Shown here piece by piece: positions 35,604 to 46,407 of a DNA stretch of 64,000 nt. This DNA comes from Cyclobacteriaceae bacterium (GTDB taxonomy: Bacteria > Bacteroidota > Bacteroidia > Cytophagales > Cyclobacteriaceae). Location: the NCBI GenBank assembly GCA_016786495.1, contig JAEUUJ010000051.1, positions 124,001-188,000 on the forward strand, written 5' to 3'. Below the pieces are notes generated by a model, which searched no databases, was not told the origin of the DNA, and saw nothing but the letters and a program-made list of their open reading frames with translations. The first letter of the stretch is position 1. Every line of letters begins with the position of its first letter. A program made the position numbers and the translations under genes.

Positions 35604-36776
35604 CTACTTCAAAATAGCCCTGGAAATCACCAATTTCTGGATTTCTGAGGTTCCCTCCCCGATCGTGCACAGTTTTGCGTCACGGTAGTACTTCTCGGCC
35701 GGGAAATCCTTGGTGTAACCATACCCCCCAAAAATCTGCACGCCTTCGTTGGCCACATCCACGGCAACCTCTGATGCATACAGCTTGGCCATGGCCGACT
35801 CGCGGTTTACGTTGTGACCTTTTTGTTTCAGATCAGCCGCCCGGTAAGTCAAAAGTTTAGCAGCCTCAATTTTGGTCGCCATGTCGGCCAGCTTAAAGGC
35901 AATTCCCTGAAAGCTGGAGATCGGTTTGTTGAACTGATGACGCTCGTGCGAGTACTTCAGGGCAGCTTCGAACGCGCCCTGCGCGATGCCGAGGCTTAGC
36001 GCAGCAATGGAAATCCTTCCGCCATCAAGCACTTTCATGGCCTGGATAAATCCATCGCCCTCTTTTCCGATCATCTGCGACTTGTGGACGCGGCAGTCGG
36101 TAAAAATTAATTCGGCTGTTTCGGATGCCCGCATACCGAGCTTGTTTTCCTTTTTTCCCGATGAAAATCCCGGGGTGCCTTTTTCGATAATGAAGGCAGT
36201 CATGCCATGCGAATCGCCCACCTCACCGGTTCGCACAATCACCACGGCAACATTGCCGGAGCGCGCATGGGTGATGAAGTTTTTTGCCCCGTTGATCACA
36301 AAGTAATCGCCATCCTTCACGGCAACGGTGCGCATGTTACCGGCATCCGAGCCCGTGTTGGGTTCTGTTAATCCCCACGCTCCGATCCAATCTGCAGTGG
36401 CCAGTTTGGGCAGGTATTTTCTTTTTTGTTCTTCGTTCGCGTGCTGGAGAATATGTCCTGTACACAACGAATTATGCGCGGCCATGGAGAGCCCGATCGA
36501 CCCGCAAATCTTTGAAAGCTCAGCGATGGCCGTGACATATTCCGGATAACCGAAACCTGCCCCGCCATATTCTTCCGGAACCAGAACACCCATCAGCCCG
36601 AGTTCACCCAGCTTCTTAAAAACCTGCACGGGAAATTCCTGCGACTCGTCCCACTCCATCATTTTGGGAAGGATTTCCTTTTTACCGAAATCCCGAACCA
36701 TATCGGCAATCATCTTCTGGTTCTCGCTCTCGGCAAAGCTGATCCCACTCAAATCATTTTCTAACACCTGCTGCAT
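35604..36776 (-). CDS. Acyl-CoA dehydrogenase
   Basis: FAD enzyme that puts the 2,3 double bond into acyl-CoA, passing electrons to ETF; cytosolic. 390 aa. The N-terminal helical domain is followed by VPEEYGGAGFGYPEY, WGLTEPNTGSDAGNM (FAD binding), MTAFIIEKGTPGFS and the C-terminal EGVQIFGGYGYTKDFPAEKYYRDAK. The catalytic base is probably the Glu in IGEGTSEIQ, as in short- and medium-chain types. Chain-length preference cannot be read. Confidence 0.95.
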   Translation of the reverse strand: MQQVLENDLSGISFAESENQKMIADMVRDFGKKEILPKMMEWDESQEFPVQVFKKLGELGLMGVLVPEEYGGAGFGYPEYVTAIAELSKICGSIGLSMAAHNSLCTGHILQHANEEQKRKYLPKLATADWIGAWGLTEPNTGSDAGNMRTVAVKDGDYFVINGAKNFITHARSGNVAVVIVRTGEVGDSHGMTAFIIEKGTPGFSSGKKENKLGMRASETAELIFTDCRVHKSQMIGKEGDGFIQAMKVLDGGRISIAALSLGIAQGAFEAALKYSHERHQFNKPISSFQGIAFKLADMATKIEAAKLLTYRAADLKQKGHNVNRESAMAKLYASEVAVDVANEGVQIFGGYGYTKDFPAEKYYRDAKLCTIGEGTSEIQKLVISRAILK

Positions 36777-36917
36777 ATCTCAAATTTTAAGGGATACGAA
36801 GGTAGGGCTAATAAAAATCACAACCAAACGAATGTTAGGTAGTGACCGAAATGGTAATGAATCCGCAAAAACGGGTAGCAATAAAAGCACTACTTTTAGG
36901 CTCTTTTTCCAGAAATA

Positions 36918-38234
36918 ATGAAAATAGCGGTAATCGGAACGGGATATGTTGGATTGGTCTCGGGAACCTGTTATGCAGAAACGGGTAACACCGTTACCTG
37001 CGTGGACATTGACGAGGCCAAAGTGAAACGCCTTAAACAAGGTCAAATTCCGATTTTTGAGCGCGGCCTCGAAGAGATCTTTGAACGTAATGTGAAGCAA
37101 GAGCGCCTGTTTTTCACCACCAGCCTGGCAGAAGGAATTAAGGACGCAAAAATTATCATGCTCGCGCTGCCCACCCCTCCCGGTGGCGATGGCGCAGCCG
37201 ACCTCAAATATGTGTTGGGTGTGGCCGAGCAGATCGGGCCTTTGCTGAAAGAATACACGGTGATTGTCAATAAAAGCACCGTACCGGTAGGCACAGCTGA
37301 GCTCGTGCGTGAGAAAGTTTCCAAAGGCGCCACGGTTGATTTTGATGTGGTTTCTAATCCTGAGTTTTTACGCGAAGGTCTGGCCGTAGAAGATTTCATG
37401 AAACCCGAGCGCGTGATCATCGGGACACAATCTCCGCGTGCGGCAAAAATTATGGAGAACCTGTACGCTCCGTTTACACGACAAGGCAATCCGTTAATCT
37501 TTATGGATGAACGTTCGTCTGAGCTGACCAAGTATGCAGCGAATGCGTTCCTGGCAACGAAGATTACGTTCATGAATGAAATCGCCAACTTATGTGAAAA
37601 GCTTGGCGCGGATGTCGATCTGATCCGTAAAGGAATGGGAACGGACAGCCGCATTGGCAAACGATTTTTATTTGCCGGAATCGGTTTTGGAGGAAGCTGT
37701 TTTCCAAAAGATGTGCAGGCACTTGTGAAGTCATCGCAGGATGTTCAATACGATTTTGAAATTCTGAATGCCGTGATGGCTGTAAACGGCAAGCAAAAGA
37801 TCAAGCTCATCGGCAGCATGAAAAAACATTTCGGTTCGTTGAAAGGAAAAACAGTGGCGGTTTGGGGCTTGTCGTTTAAACCGCATACAGACGATATCCG
37901 GGAAGCATCATCGCTTAACAATATCAGAGAATTGCTGAACGAAGGCGCCCTGGTGCGTGCGCACGATCCGGAAGCAATCGAAAACACCAAAGCAGTTTTT
38001 GGCGACAAAATTCAGTACTTCGAAAACCAATATGATGTGCTGCAAGGTGCGGATGCCCTGCTGATCGCCACCGAATGGCCCGAGTACCGCAGCCCCGACT
38101 TCGCACGGATGCAAAAACAACTGAAAAACCCGGTGATTTTTGACGGCCGTAACCTGTACGGGCTTGACAATATGTCTGAACTCGAGTTCACTTATTTCAG
38201 TATTGGCCGGAAAACGATAAAAAAAGGAGCATGA
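36918..38234 (+). CDS. ugd: UDP-glucose 6-dehydrogenase
   Basis: Oxidises UDP-glucose to UDP-glucuronate with two NAD. 438 aa. The Rossmann start IGTGYVGLVSGTCYAETG, the STVPVGTAE and NPEFLREG segments and the catalytic Cys in GFGGSCFPKD (about residue 261) are all in place. The TGA overlaps the rfbB ATG (ATGA), so it is translationally coupled with the two thymidine-sugar genes. Together they would supply nucleotide sugars for surface polysaccharide. Confidence 0.96.
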   Translation: MKIAVIGTGYVGLVSGTCYAETGNTVTCVDIDEAKVKRLKQGQIPIFERGLEEIFERNVKQERLFFTTSLAEGIKDAKIIMLALPTPPGGDGAADLKYVLGVAEQIGPLLKEYTVIVNKSTVPVGTAELVREKVSKGATVDFDVVSNPEFLREGLAVEDFMKPERVIIGTQSPRAAKIMENLYAPFTRQGNPLIFMDERSSELTKYAANAFLATKITFMNEIANLCEKLGADVDLIRKGMGTDSRIGKRFLFAGIGFGGSCFPKDVQALVKSSQDVQYDFEILNAVMAVNGKQKIKLIGSMKKHFGSLKGKTVAVWGLSFKPHTDDIREASSLNNIRELLNEGALVRAHDPEAIENTKAVFGDKIQYFENQYDVLQGADALLIATEWPEYRSPDFARMQKQLKNPVIFDGRNLYGLDNMSELEFTYFSIGRKTIKKGA

Positions 38235-39279
38235 GAAAGAACATTTTAATCACGGGCGGAGCAGGCTTCATCGGCTCGCAAGTGGTTCGGCTTTTTGTGA
38301 ACAAATACCCCGATTATCGCATCGTCAACTACGATAAACTCACCTATGCGGGCAACCTCGAGAACCTCCGCGACATTGAGAAAAAGCCAAACTATCATTT
38401 TGTAAAAGGCGATATTCTTGACGTTGAACTCGCGCTCAAAACCATTCAAGAATTCAATATTGACAGCATCATTCATCTGGCGGCCGAATCTCATGTAGAT
38501 CGTTCGATTCATAACCCGGATGAATTTGCTGTAACGAACATCATTGGCACCATCCGGTTATTGAAGGCAGCGCAAACGGCATGGACTGACAACTATGCGG
38601 GTAAAATGTTTTATCACATTTCAACCGATGAAGTGTATGGATCGATCTCAACCGGATACTTTACCGAAACCTCTTCGTTAGACCCGCGCTCACCGTACTC
38701 CGCATCAAAAGCGAGCAGTGACCACTTCGTACTGGCGTTCAACAACACGTATGGTTTACCTGCCATGATCAGCCGTTGCTCCAATAACTATGGCCCGTAT
38801 CATTTCCCGGAAAAACTCATTCCATTAATGATCAACAATATGGTTAACAGCAAACCACTTCCGGTGTATGGCAAAGGAGAGAATATCCGCGACTGGCTGT
38901 ACGTGGAAGATCACGCACGTGCGATCGATGCAATTTTTCACAAAGGAAAGGCGGGGGAGATTTATAACATAGGCGGTAACAACGAGTGGACGAACATTGA
39001 TGTCGTGAAGTTGTTGTGCCGCATTGTCGATAAAAAACTGGGCCGGCCGGAAGGCACTTCCTCGAAACTGATCACGTTTGTAAAAGATCGCCCCGGACAC
39101 GACCTGCGTTATGCCATCGACCCCGGTAAAACCATCAGCGAAACCGGATGGCGCCCGGAAACCTCGTTTGAAGACGGTATCGAAAAAACGGTGGATTGGT
39201 ACCTAAACAACGAAAATTGGCTTAAAAACGTAACTTCCGGAGCATATTTGCAATATTACAACACCATGTACGGTAACCG

Positions 39280-39283
<4 letters not shown>
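38231..39283 (+). CDS. rfbB: dTDP-glucose 4,6-dehydratase
   Basis: Converts dTDP-glucose to dTDP-4-keto-6-deoxyglucose, NAD-dependent. 350 aa SDR fold: [11 protein letters not shown] at the N-terminus, [22 protein letters not shown] and the active-site [10 protein letters not shown] (YxxxK). The [15 protein letters not shown]-type loop is present as [15 protein letters not shown]. Coupled by ATGA overlaps to ugd before it and rfbA after it. Confidence 0.97.
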
Positions 39284-40139
<856 letters not shown>

Positions 40140-40149
<10 letters not shown>

Positions 40150-41120
40150 TAAATAACCTGCATCACGGTTTGGCCAACAGCGCTCAGCGTTTCTTTGCTG
40201 ATGATGCTCATGTTGTCTTTTTGGGTATGATGAAAATCGCCAAAGCTGCCGTTTTCGTCATAGCTGACAATATCGACCATCGGGATTTTCGCATTCAGGT
40301 TTACAAAAACGTGGTCGTCCAGCACGCCACCATCCTTCACGTTCACGAACACACCGGAGTAGCCCAACTTGCCTGCAGTTTTCCAGACCTTGTCGACAAT
40401 GCTTGGCGCGTAGTCGAGCGAGTATGACTCAAACGCGAAACGTGAACCCTTCGCTCCCACCATGTCGAGCAGAATGCCATAGTATGCCGAATAGTTCGGA
40501 ATGTGTTTATTGGTCGACCAGTATTGTGAGCCAAGGCACCACCAGCTCTTAAGATTGTTGGGGAGTTGAGGCGGAGTAACGTCATGGCGTTCACCCCAGT
40601 CTTCTCCGTCAAACAGAATAATGTCAATACCCGCATCGGTGGGTTGCTGACGAAGGTTGCGTGCAATTTCGAGTAATACGCCAACTCCGCTGGCACCGTC
40701 ATTGGCACCGTCAAATGCAGCATTCGGTTTTTCTTTGTCTTTGTCGGAGAAGGGCCGGGTATCCCAGTGGGCAGCCAGCAAGATGCGTTTCTTCTTCTCG
40801 GGGTTGAAGGATGCGATAATGTTGCGCAGGTTGAGACGCTTGTTGTCGAACGTGGTGGCGGAAAATTCCTGCACTTTTACCGCGGCCCCGTATGTTTTCA
40901 GTTGGGCAATCAGGAAATCGCCGGTGTTTTTATGTGCGGTTGAATTGGGAACGCGTGGCCCGAATGCAACTTGCTTCTGCACAAAATAAAAAGCTGAGTC
41001 GGCATTGAATGTGGGTACATTAATAACTTTTGCCGGCCCGGTCGGAGGTGTTTTCTCGTTATTCTTACCGCAGCCAGCAAGGCCTGCGATCACAACCAAC
41101 ACAAGAATCCTGAAGCGCAT
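40140..41120 (-). CDS. M28 metallopeptidase / glutaminyl cyclotransferase-like lipoprotein
   Basis: 326 aa from ATG 41120. The signal ends in a lipobox ([11 protein letters not shown]), so it is probably anchored by Cys17. Zinc-site segments are AAHWDTRP (His, Asp), [11 protein letters not shown] (bridging Asp), [10 protein letters not shown] (Glu, Glu) and a late HHTQKD His. [14 protein letters not shown] near the N-terminus fits the glutaminyl-peptide cyclotransferase branch of M28. It may therefore make pyroglutamyl N-termini rather than cut peptides; T9SS and lipoprotein cargo in Bacteroidota often carry pyroglutamate. Confidence 0.85.
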
Positions 41121-41154
41121 AAACCGTGATTTTGCCCAAATAAACGGCAATATT

Positions 41155-41184
41155 TTGTGATAACGCAAAATTGACTTATTTTTG
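41155..41184 (+). promoter_or_regulatory. Promoter of rimP-nusA-infB
   Basis: TTG (41155-41157), exactly 19 bases, TATTTTTG (41177-41184). This is one of the best consensus matches in the window. The rimP ATG is 77 bases downstream, leaving a leader of about 70 bases that contains a strong hairpin. Confidence 0.75.
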
Positions 41185-41209
41185 TGCCACTTATACGAGT
41201 TTAATCAGT

Positions 41210-41238
41210 AGAGGGGACACAAGTCCCCTCTTTGTTTA
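41210..41238 (+). promoter_or_regulatory. Terminator-shaped hairpin in the rimP leader (possible attenuator)
   Basis: A 9-bp stem AGAGGGGAC (41210-41218) and GTCCCCTCT (41223-41231) closed by an ACAA loop and followed by TTGTTTAT. It lies between the promoter at 41155-41184 and the rimP ATG at 41261, so any termination here would control the whole operon. NusA, encoded in that operon, is a termination factor, so feedback is plausible. No alternative antiterminator structure was found by eye. Confidence 0.6.
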
Positions 41239-41260
41239 TACAGATTTTCGATCAGGATTG

Positions 41261-41734
41261 ATGAATTCGCACGATTTACCGGCTTCAATAAAAAAAATGG
41301 CAGAGTCCTTATTAAAGGATCAGGCCCACTTTATTGTTGACGTGATCGCTTCGTTCAAAGGTGCGGTTGGTAAAGTGCTGGTGATCGTTGACGGAGATGC
41401 GGGTATTGGCATTGATGATTGTGCCGACCTGAGCCGCGATCTGTCGAAAGCCCTGGATGATTCAAACCTGATTTCCGGTGCGTTTAACCTCGAGGTTTCG
41501 ACCCCGGGACTGGATCAGCCGCTCAAGCTCAAGCGTCAGTATGTTAAAAACATCGGACGTAACGTGCGTGTACGGCAAGCGGAACAAACCGATGAAGGTA
41601 AGCTTACCGCCGTGGATGAAAACAGCATCCGGCTTACACAACTGATCGGCTCGGGCAAAAAGAAAGAAGAAAAGACAATCGAAATTCCTTTTGATAAAAT
41701 AGACAAAACAATTGTGTTGGTATCATTTAAATAA
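41261..41734 (+). CDS. rimP: Ribosome maturation factor RimP
   Basis: Late-stage 30S assembly factor. 157 aa from ATG 41261; the frame extends upstream through the leader hairpin and promoter, so that start is rejected. Two-domain RimP pattern: FIVDVIASFKGAVGKVLVIVDGDAGIGIDDCADLSRDLS, LEVSTPGLDQPLKLKRQY and a C-terminal SH3-like KLTAVDENSIRLT with EIPFDKIDKTIV. First gene of the classic rimP-nusA-infB order. Confidence 0.94.
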   Translation: MNSHDLPASIKKMAESLLKDQAHFIVDVIASFKGAVGKVLVIVDGDAGIGIDDCADLSRDLSKALDDSNLISGAFNLEVSTPGLDQPLKLKRQYVKNIGRNVRVRQAEQTDEGKLTAVDENSIRLTQLIGSGKKKEEKTIEIPFDKIDKTIVLVSFK

Positions 41735-41742
41735 TTACAGTG

Positions 41743-42993
41743 ATGGACGCTAGTACACTCATCGAGTCGTTTGCAGATTTTGCGAAACAGAAAAACATCG
41801 ACCGCCCAACGATGATCAGAATTCTGGAAGATGTATTCCGGAACATGATTCGTAAGAAATATGAGACTGATGACAATTTTGACATCATCGTGAATGCCGA
41901 CAAGGGTGACCTTGAAATCTGGCGCTTCCGCGAAATCGTGGACGATGATTCGGAAGACATTTGGGATCACGACAAGATTGCGCTTTCAGAAGCAAAGAAA
42001 ATTGAACCGGATTTTGAAGTAGGCGAGGAAGTTGCCGAGCAGGTTTACCTGGAAGATTTTGGTCGCAGAGCCGTTACCACAGCGCGTCAAACGCTGATGC
42101 AAAAAGTAAAGGACCTGGAGAAAGATATCATCTATCAAAAGTATAAAGATCTGGTAGGCGAGATCATTACAGCTGAAGTGTACCAGATCCTCGGAAAAGA
42201 AGTGTTGCTGATTGATGCCGAAGGAAACGAAATTTCCATTCCGCGCGGTGAGCAGATCCCGAAAGACCGGTATCGCAAAGGTGAAAACGTGCGGGCCATC
42301 GTTCATAAAGTGGAAATGGTGAACGGAAATCCGAAAATCATCCTTTCCCGGACATCGCCTGTGTTTATCGAGCGTTTGTTCGAGCAGGAGGTACCGGAAG
42401 TGTATGACGGACTGATTACCATCAAGAAAGCTGTTCGTGAACCCGGTGAACGCGCAAAAGTTGCCGTTGAGTCGTATGACGACCGGATTGATCCCGTGGG
42501 AGCTTGCGTGGGGATGAAGGGATCACGCATTCACGCCATCGTACGTGAATTGCAGAATGAGAACATTGACGTGATCAACTATACCGATAACCTCGAACTT
42601 TTTGTGCAGCGCGCGCTCAGCCCGGCTAAAATTTCGAGCATCAAAGTTGATAAGGATAACAACCGCATCATGGTATACCTGAAACCCGACCAGGTTTCGC
42701 TGGCCATCGGTAAAGGCGGATTGAACATTAAACTGGCAAGCCGGTTAGTGGGCTATGAAATCGATGTGTTCCGCGAAATAGACGGTGCACAGGAGGAGGA
42801 CGTAGACTTAGACGAGTTTTCAGATGAAATTGAAAGCTGGGTTATCGATGAGCTGAAGCGCATCGGACTCGATACAGCGAAAAGCGTACTGGCCCTCAAT
42901 AAAGAAGAGCTGGTTAGACGGACGGATCTTGAAGAAGAAACCGTTGAAGTTGTTCACAACATCCTGAAGAAAGAGTTTGAACAGGAAGGGTAA
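41743..42993 (+). CDS. nusA: Transcription termination/antitermination factor NusA
   Basis: Binds RNA polymerase and nascent RNA, modulating pausing and termination. 416 aa from ATG 41743 (a GTG stands one codon earlier). The N-terminal polymerase-binding domain is followed by S1 (GEIITAEVYQILGKEVLLID) and two KH domains (GACVGMKGSRIHAIVRELQ and AIGKGGLNIKLASRLVG). A short acidic C-terminal helix-hairpin region follows (about 355-416). No second AR repeat, so it is shorter than E. coli NusA. Confidence 0.97.
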   Translation: MDASTLIESFADFAKQKNIDRPTMIRILEDVFRNMIRKKYETDDNFDIIVNADKGDLEIWRFREIVDDDSEDIWDHDKIALSEAKKIEPDFEVGEEVAEQVYLEDFGRRAVTTARQTLMQKVKDLEKDIIYQKYKDLVGEIITAEVYQILGKEVLLIDAEGNEISIPRGEQIPKDRYRKGENVRAIVHKVEMVNGNPKIILSRTSPVFIERLFEQEVPEVYDGLITIKKAVREPGERAKVAVESYDDRIDPVGACVGMKGSRIHAIVRELQNENIDVINYTDNLELFVQRALSPAKISSIKVDKDNNRIMVYLKPDQVSLAIGKGGLNIKLASRLVGYEIDVFREIDGAQEEDVDLDEFSDEIESWVIDELKRIGLDTAKSVLALNKEELVRRTDLEEETVEVVHNILKKEFEQEG

Positions 42994-43042
42994 TGAATTT
43001 ATAACTTTTTATGTCCCTTAAAAAGGGCGATATTTGAAGCAA

Positions 43043-45694
43043 ATGGCAGAAATCAGGTTAAGTCAGGCGGCACGGAAACTCAACGTAGGGAAAGACACCA
43101 TTCTGGAGTTTTTATCCAAAAAAGGTCATGAGGTTGAAAACAACCCCAACGCTAAACTTACGCCTGAACAATTCGCGCTACTCTCAAAAGAATACGCGTC
43201 TTCGGCAACCGAGAAACTGGAAGCTTCCGGTTTAACGATCGGTACCAAGCATGTTGAAAATCCTGCCGTAGAAGCCGAGAAGGAAGCGAAGCGCCAGGCG
43301 GAAGAAGAGGCCGGCTTGCTCATCAAAAATCTGGTTGCAAAAGAGCAACCGAAGAAAGAGAAGGTGGAGCCGAAGCCTGAAAAGGTAGAAACCGAGCGGC
43401 CGGTTCTTGACGGCATCAAGGTTCTTGGAAAGATTGATCTTGAAAAGAAAGAGCCTGTTAAGAAGAAGAAAGAAACTCCGGAACCGGAAGAAAAACCGGT
43501 TGTTGTTGAGAAGAAACCTCCGGTGGTAGAAGAACCAAAAGTTGAAGAGAAACCGGAGCAGGAATTAATCAAGGCGAAGGCTGATAAACTGAAAGGCCTT
43601 AACATCCTCGATAAGATTGACCTTCCTACCGAGCGCAAGAAAGAATCACCTGCCGGAAGTTCAGATCAAAAAGGCAGAGCCGATGGACAAAAGCGTCCGC
43701 GCAAGCGTTTGCCTGCACAAGCTCCCGGTCAGAATAACAACCTGAAGCAGGGCGGAGGTAAAAAACCATTGCCGCCACGCACCCAAAAGGCTGAACCGAC
43801 AGAGAAAGAAATTCAGGAGCAGATTCGTGCAACACTCGCTAAGTTAAGCGGTGGTGGCAAGAAGGGCGGAGGTTCCAAATACAGAAGAGAGAAACGTCAG
43901 GCGAATTCGGATGCCGACGATGAGAGAATGCTGCAGGAGCAGGCAGACTCAAAGGTGCTCAAGCTGACTGAATTTATTTCAGCGAATGATTTGGCATCGC
44001 TGATGAACGTATCGGTAAACGATGTAATCTCAACCTGTTTGAGCTTGGGTATGTTCGTTTCGATCAACCAGCGCCTCGATGCAGAAGCGATCACCGTTAT
44101 TGCCGATGAATTTGGGTACGAAGTACAGTTCATCTCAGCAGAAGAAGATGAAGTAGTGGAGGAAGAAGATTCGGAAGAAGACCTGATTCCGCGCGCACCG
44201 ATTGTTACGATCATGGGTCACGTTGACCACGGTAAGACTTCGTTGCTGGATTACATCCGTAAAACAAAAGTTACCGCATCAGAAGCCGGGGGTATTACCC
44301 AGCACATTGGTGCGTACGATGTAACCACTAAAAAAGGAAACAAGATTGCCTTCCTCGATACGCCTGGTCACGAAGCGTTTACCGCGATGCGTGCACGGGG
44401 TGCCAAGCTCACGGACATTGCGATTATCGTAGTTGCGGCTGACGATGATGTGATGCCGCAAACAAAAGAAGCGATCAATCACGCGCAGGTAGCGGGTGTA
44501 CCGATTGTTATTGCGATCAACAAAATTGATAAGCCGGGCGCAAATCCGGATAAAGTACGGGAGTCACTTTCGAAGATCAACGTATTGGTAGAAGAGTGGG
44601 GAGGTAAATACCAGAGCCAGGAAATCTCGGCGAAGACCGGCCAGGGTATTGAAGATTTGCTCGAAAAAGTATTACTCGAAGCCGAGTTATTGAACCTGAA
44701 GGCAAACCCCGACCGGGCTGCTGTTGGTTCGATCATTGAAGCCTCGTTGGATAAAGGCCGCGGTTACGTAGCCACGATGATGGTGCAGAACGGAACGCTT
44801 CGCATTGGTGATATCGTAGTAGCGGGCGCAAACTATGGCCGTGTAAAGGCTATGTTTGATGACACCGGTAAACGAATTAACGATGCCGGTCCGTCAACCC
44901 CTGTTCAAATGCTTGGTCTGGATGGTGCGCCACAGGCCGGTGAAAAAATTGTTGTGATGGAATCAGACCGTGAAGCGCGCGAACTCGCAGCCAAGCGCGG
45001 TCAGATCTTACGTGAGCAGAGCATCCGCACACGCAAGCACATCACACTTGATGAAATCGGAAGACGTCTTGCGGTTGGAAACTTCAAGCAGCTGAACGTG
45101 ATTGTGAAAGGTGACGTGGACGGTTCAGTAGAAGCGTTGTCTGACTCATTGTTGAAATTGTCGACTGAAAAAGTTGCCGTGAGCATTATCCATAAAGGTG
45201 TCGGTCAGATTTCCGAATCCGATGTGTTGCTGGCTTCGGCATCCGATGCGATTATCGTTGGTTTCCAGGTGCGTCCGTCTTCGGCAGCCCGTAAAGTGGC
45301 TGAGAACGAGGAAATTGAAATTCGCCTGTACTCAATCATCTACGATGCGATCAACGAAGTGAAGGCCGCGATGGAGGGTATGCTCGAGAAGGAGATGGAA
45401 GAGGTTATTGTGGGTAACGCGGAGGTTCGCGAGGTATTCAAGATTTCGAAGGTGGGTACGGTAGCAGGATGTATGGTTACAGACGGTTACATTAAACGCA
45501 ACAACCCGATCCGATTGATCCGCGAAGGTATCGTGGTTTACTCCGGCGAGATGACCGCGCTGAAACGTTTCAAGGACGATGTGAGCGAAGTGAAGTCAGG
45601 CTTCGATTGCGGTATCAGCATTAAGAACTTTGCCGACATTAAAGAAGGCGATGTGATTGAAAGCTATGAGAACCGCGAGGTAAAGGCGAAGTAA
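43043..45694 (+). CDS. infB: Translation initiation factor IF-2
   Basis: GTPase that brings initiator tRNA to the 30S subunit. 883 aa from ATG 43043 ([18 protein letters not shown], the IF2_N domain); an upstream TTG at 43034 would add only three residues. A long Lys/Glu/Pro-rich linker spans about 70-290. The G domain has G1 [10 protein letters not shown] near residue 392, G3 DTPGHEAF, G4 NKID and G5 SAKTGQG; two beta barrels and the C2 domain complete it. Ends 28 bp before a convergent terminator. Confidence 0.98.
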   Translation: MAEIRLSQAARKLNVGKDTILEFLSKKGHEVENNPNAKLTPEQFALLSKEYASSATEKLEASGLTIGTKHVENPAVEAEKEAKRQAEEEAGLLIKNLVAKEQPKKEKVEPKPEKVETERPVLDGIKVLGKIDLEKKEPVKKKKETPEPEEKPVVVEKKPPVVEEPKVEEKPEQELIKAKADKLKGLNILDKIDLPTERKKESPAGSSDQKGRADGQKRPRKRLPAQAPGQNNNLKQGGGKKPLPPRTQKAEPTEKEIQEQIRATLAKLSGGGKKGGGSKYRREKRQANSDADDERMLQEQADSKVLKLTEFISANDLASLMNVSVNDVISTCLSLGMFVSINQRLDAEAITVIADEFGYEVQFISAEEDEVVEEEDSEEDLIPRAPIVTIMGHVDHGKTSLLDYIRKTKVTASEAGGITQHIGAYDVTTKKGNKIAFLDTPGHEAFTAMRARGAKLTDIAIIVVAADDDVMPQTKEAINHAQVAGVPIVIAINKIDKPGANPDKVRESLSKINVLVEEWGGKYQSQEISAKTGQGIEDLLEKVLLEAELLNLKANPDRAAVGSIIEASLDKGRGYVATMMVQNGTLRIGDIVVAGANYGRVKAMFDDTGKRINDAGPSTPVQMLGLDGAPQAGEKIVVMESDREARELAAKRGQILREQSIRTRKHITLDEIGRRLAVGNFKQLNVIVKGDVDGSVEALSDSLLKLSTEKVAVSIIHKGVGQISESDVLLASASDAIIVGFQVRPSSAARKVAENEEIEIRLYSIIYDAINEVKAAMEGMLEKEMEEVIVGNAEVREVFKISKVGTVAGCMVTDGYIKRNNPIRLIREGIVVYSGEMTALKRFKDDVSEVKSGFDCGISIKNFADIKEGDVIESYENREVKAK

Positions 45695-45721
45695 CAAGCA
45701 GACTAACGTTAAGTCAATAAA

Positions 45722-45755
45722 AAAACCCTGACAGCATTGTCAGGGTTTTGTTTTT
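45722..45755. terminator. Bidirectional intrinsic terminator
   Basis: Stem AAAACCCTGACA (45722-45733) with TGTCAGGGTTTT (45738-45749) around GCAT, followed by GTTTTT. It separates the ends of infB and the convergent lemA gene. Confidence 0.9.
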
Positions 45756-45770
45756 ATAAGGTGTCGTTAC

Positions 45771-46349
45771 TTAGAATTTTACTTCAGGAGCTTTTTCCGA
45801 TCCAGCCGCAGCTTCAAATCCCTTGCGAACAGAGAAATCTTCACCGTCTCCGAACATGTTCAACGCCATTTTCTTGAAATAACCGCGAACATATGTGTTG
45901 TAGCTGGCAACTGATTCATTGTAGCGCGTACGGGCCACGTTGATTCTGTTTTCTGTTCCCTCAAGTTGCGACTGCAGATCCTGGAAATTTTCCGTTGAAC
46001 GGATTTGGGGGTAGGCTTCAAAGGCCAGGTTGATAGCCGTGTTGATCTGGCGACCTGCCAACTCTAAATCTTCCGGAGTTTTGGCATTTACAATTCCGGC
46101 ACGGGCCTGCGTAACCTGAACCAAAATACTCTTTTCATTTTCGGCTGCACCTTTAACCGTTGCTACCAGGTTGGGTACCAAATCAGCCCTGCGCTGATAC
46201 GCAGCCTGAACGTCGGCAAACGTTTTATTAACTTCTTCCTGAGAAGCAACCGCTTTATCGTAAACACTGGTTCCCCACCAAAAAAATCCGCCAACAAAAA
46301 CGATGATGATTCCTAGTATAACTAAGGTTGTGATTAATCCTTTGCTCAT
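45771..46349 (-). CDS. lemA: LemA family protein
   Basis: 192 aa. One N-terminal transmembrane helix (about 6-27) and a long helical body: YDKAVASQEEVNKTFADVQAAYQRRADLVPNLVATVKG is the family signature, followed by coiled helices ending at RYNESVASYNTYVRGYFKKMAL. LemA proteins are membrane-anchored with a soluble helical bundle and usually sit beside TPM genes. Here the TPM pair is about 38 kb away at 6488-8075. Function unknown. Confidence 0.94.
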   Translation of the reverse strand: MSKGLITTLVILGIIIVFVGGFFWWGTSVYDKAVASQEEVNKTFADVQAAYQRRADLVPNLVATVKGAAENEKSILVQVTQARAGIVNAKTPEDLELAGRQINTAINLAFEAYPQIRSTENFQDLQSQLEGTENRINVARTRYNESVASYNTYVRGYFKKMALNMFGDGEDFSVRKGFEAAAGSEKAPEVKF

Positions 46350-46407
46350 ATGTTAAAATGGATAGTTAAGTGAAATTAATGAATAAAAATCTGATCCCCG
46401 GAAAAGT

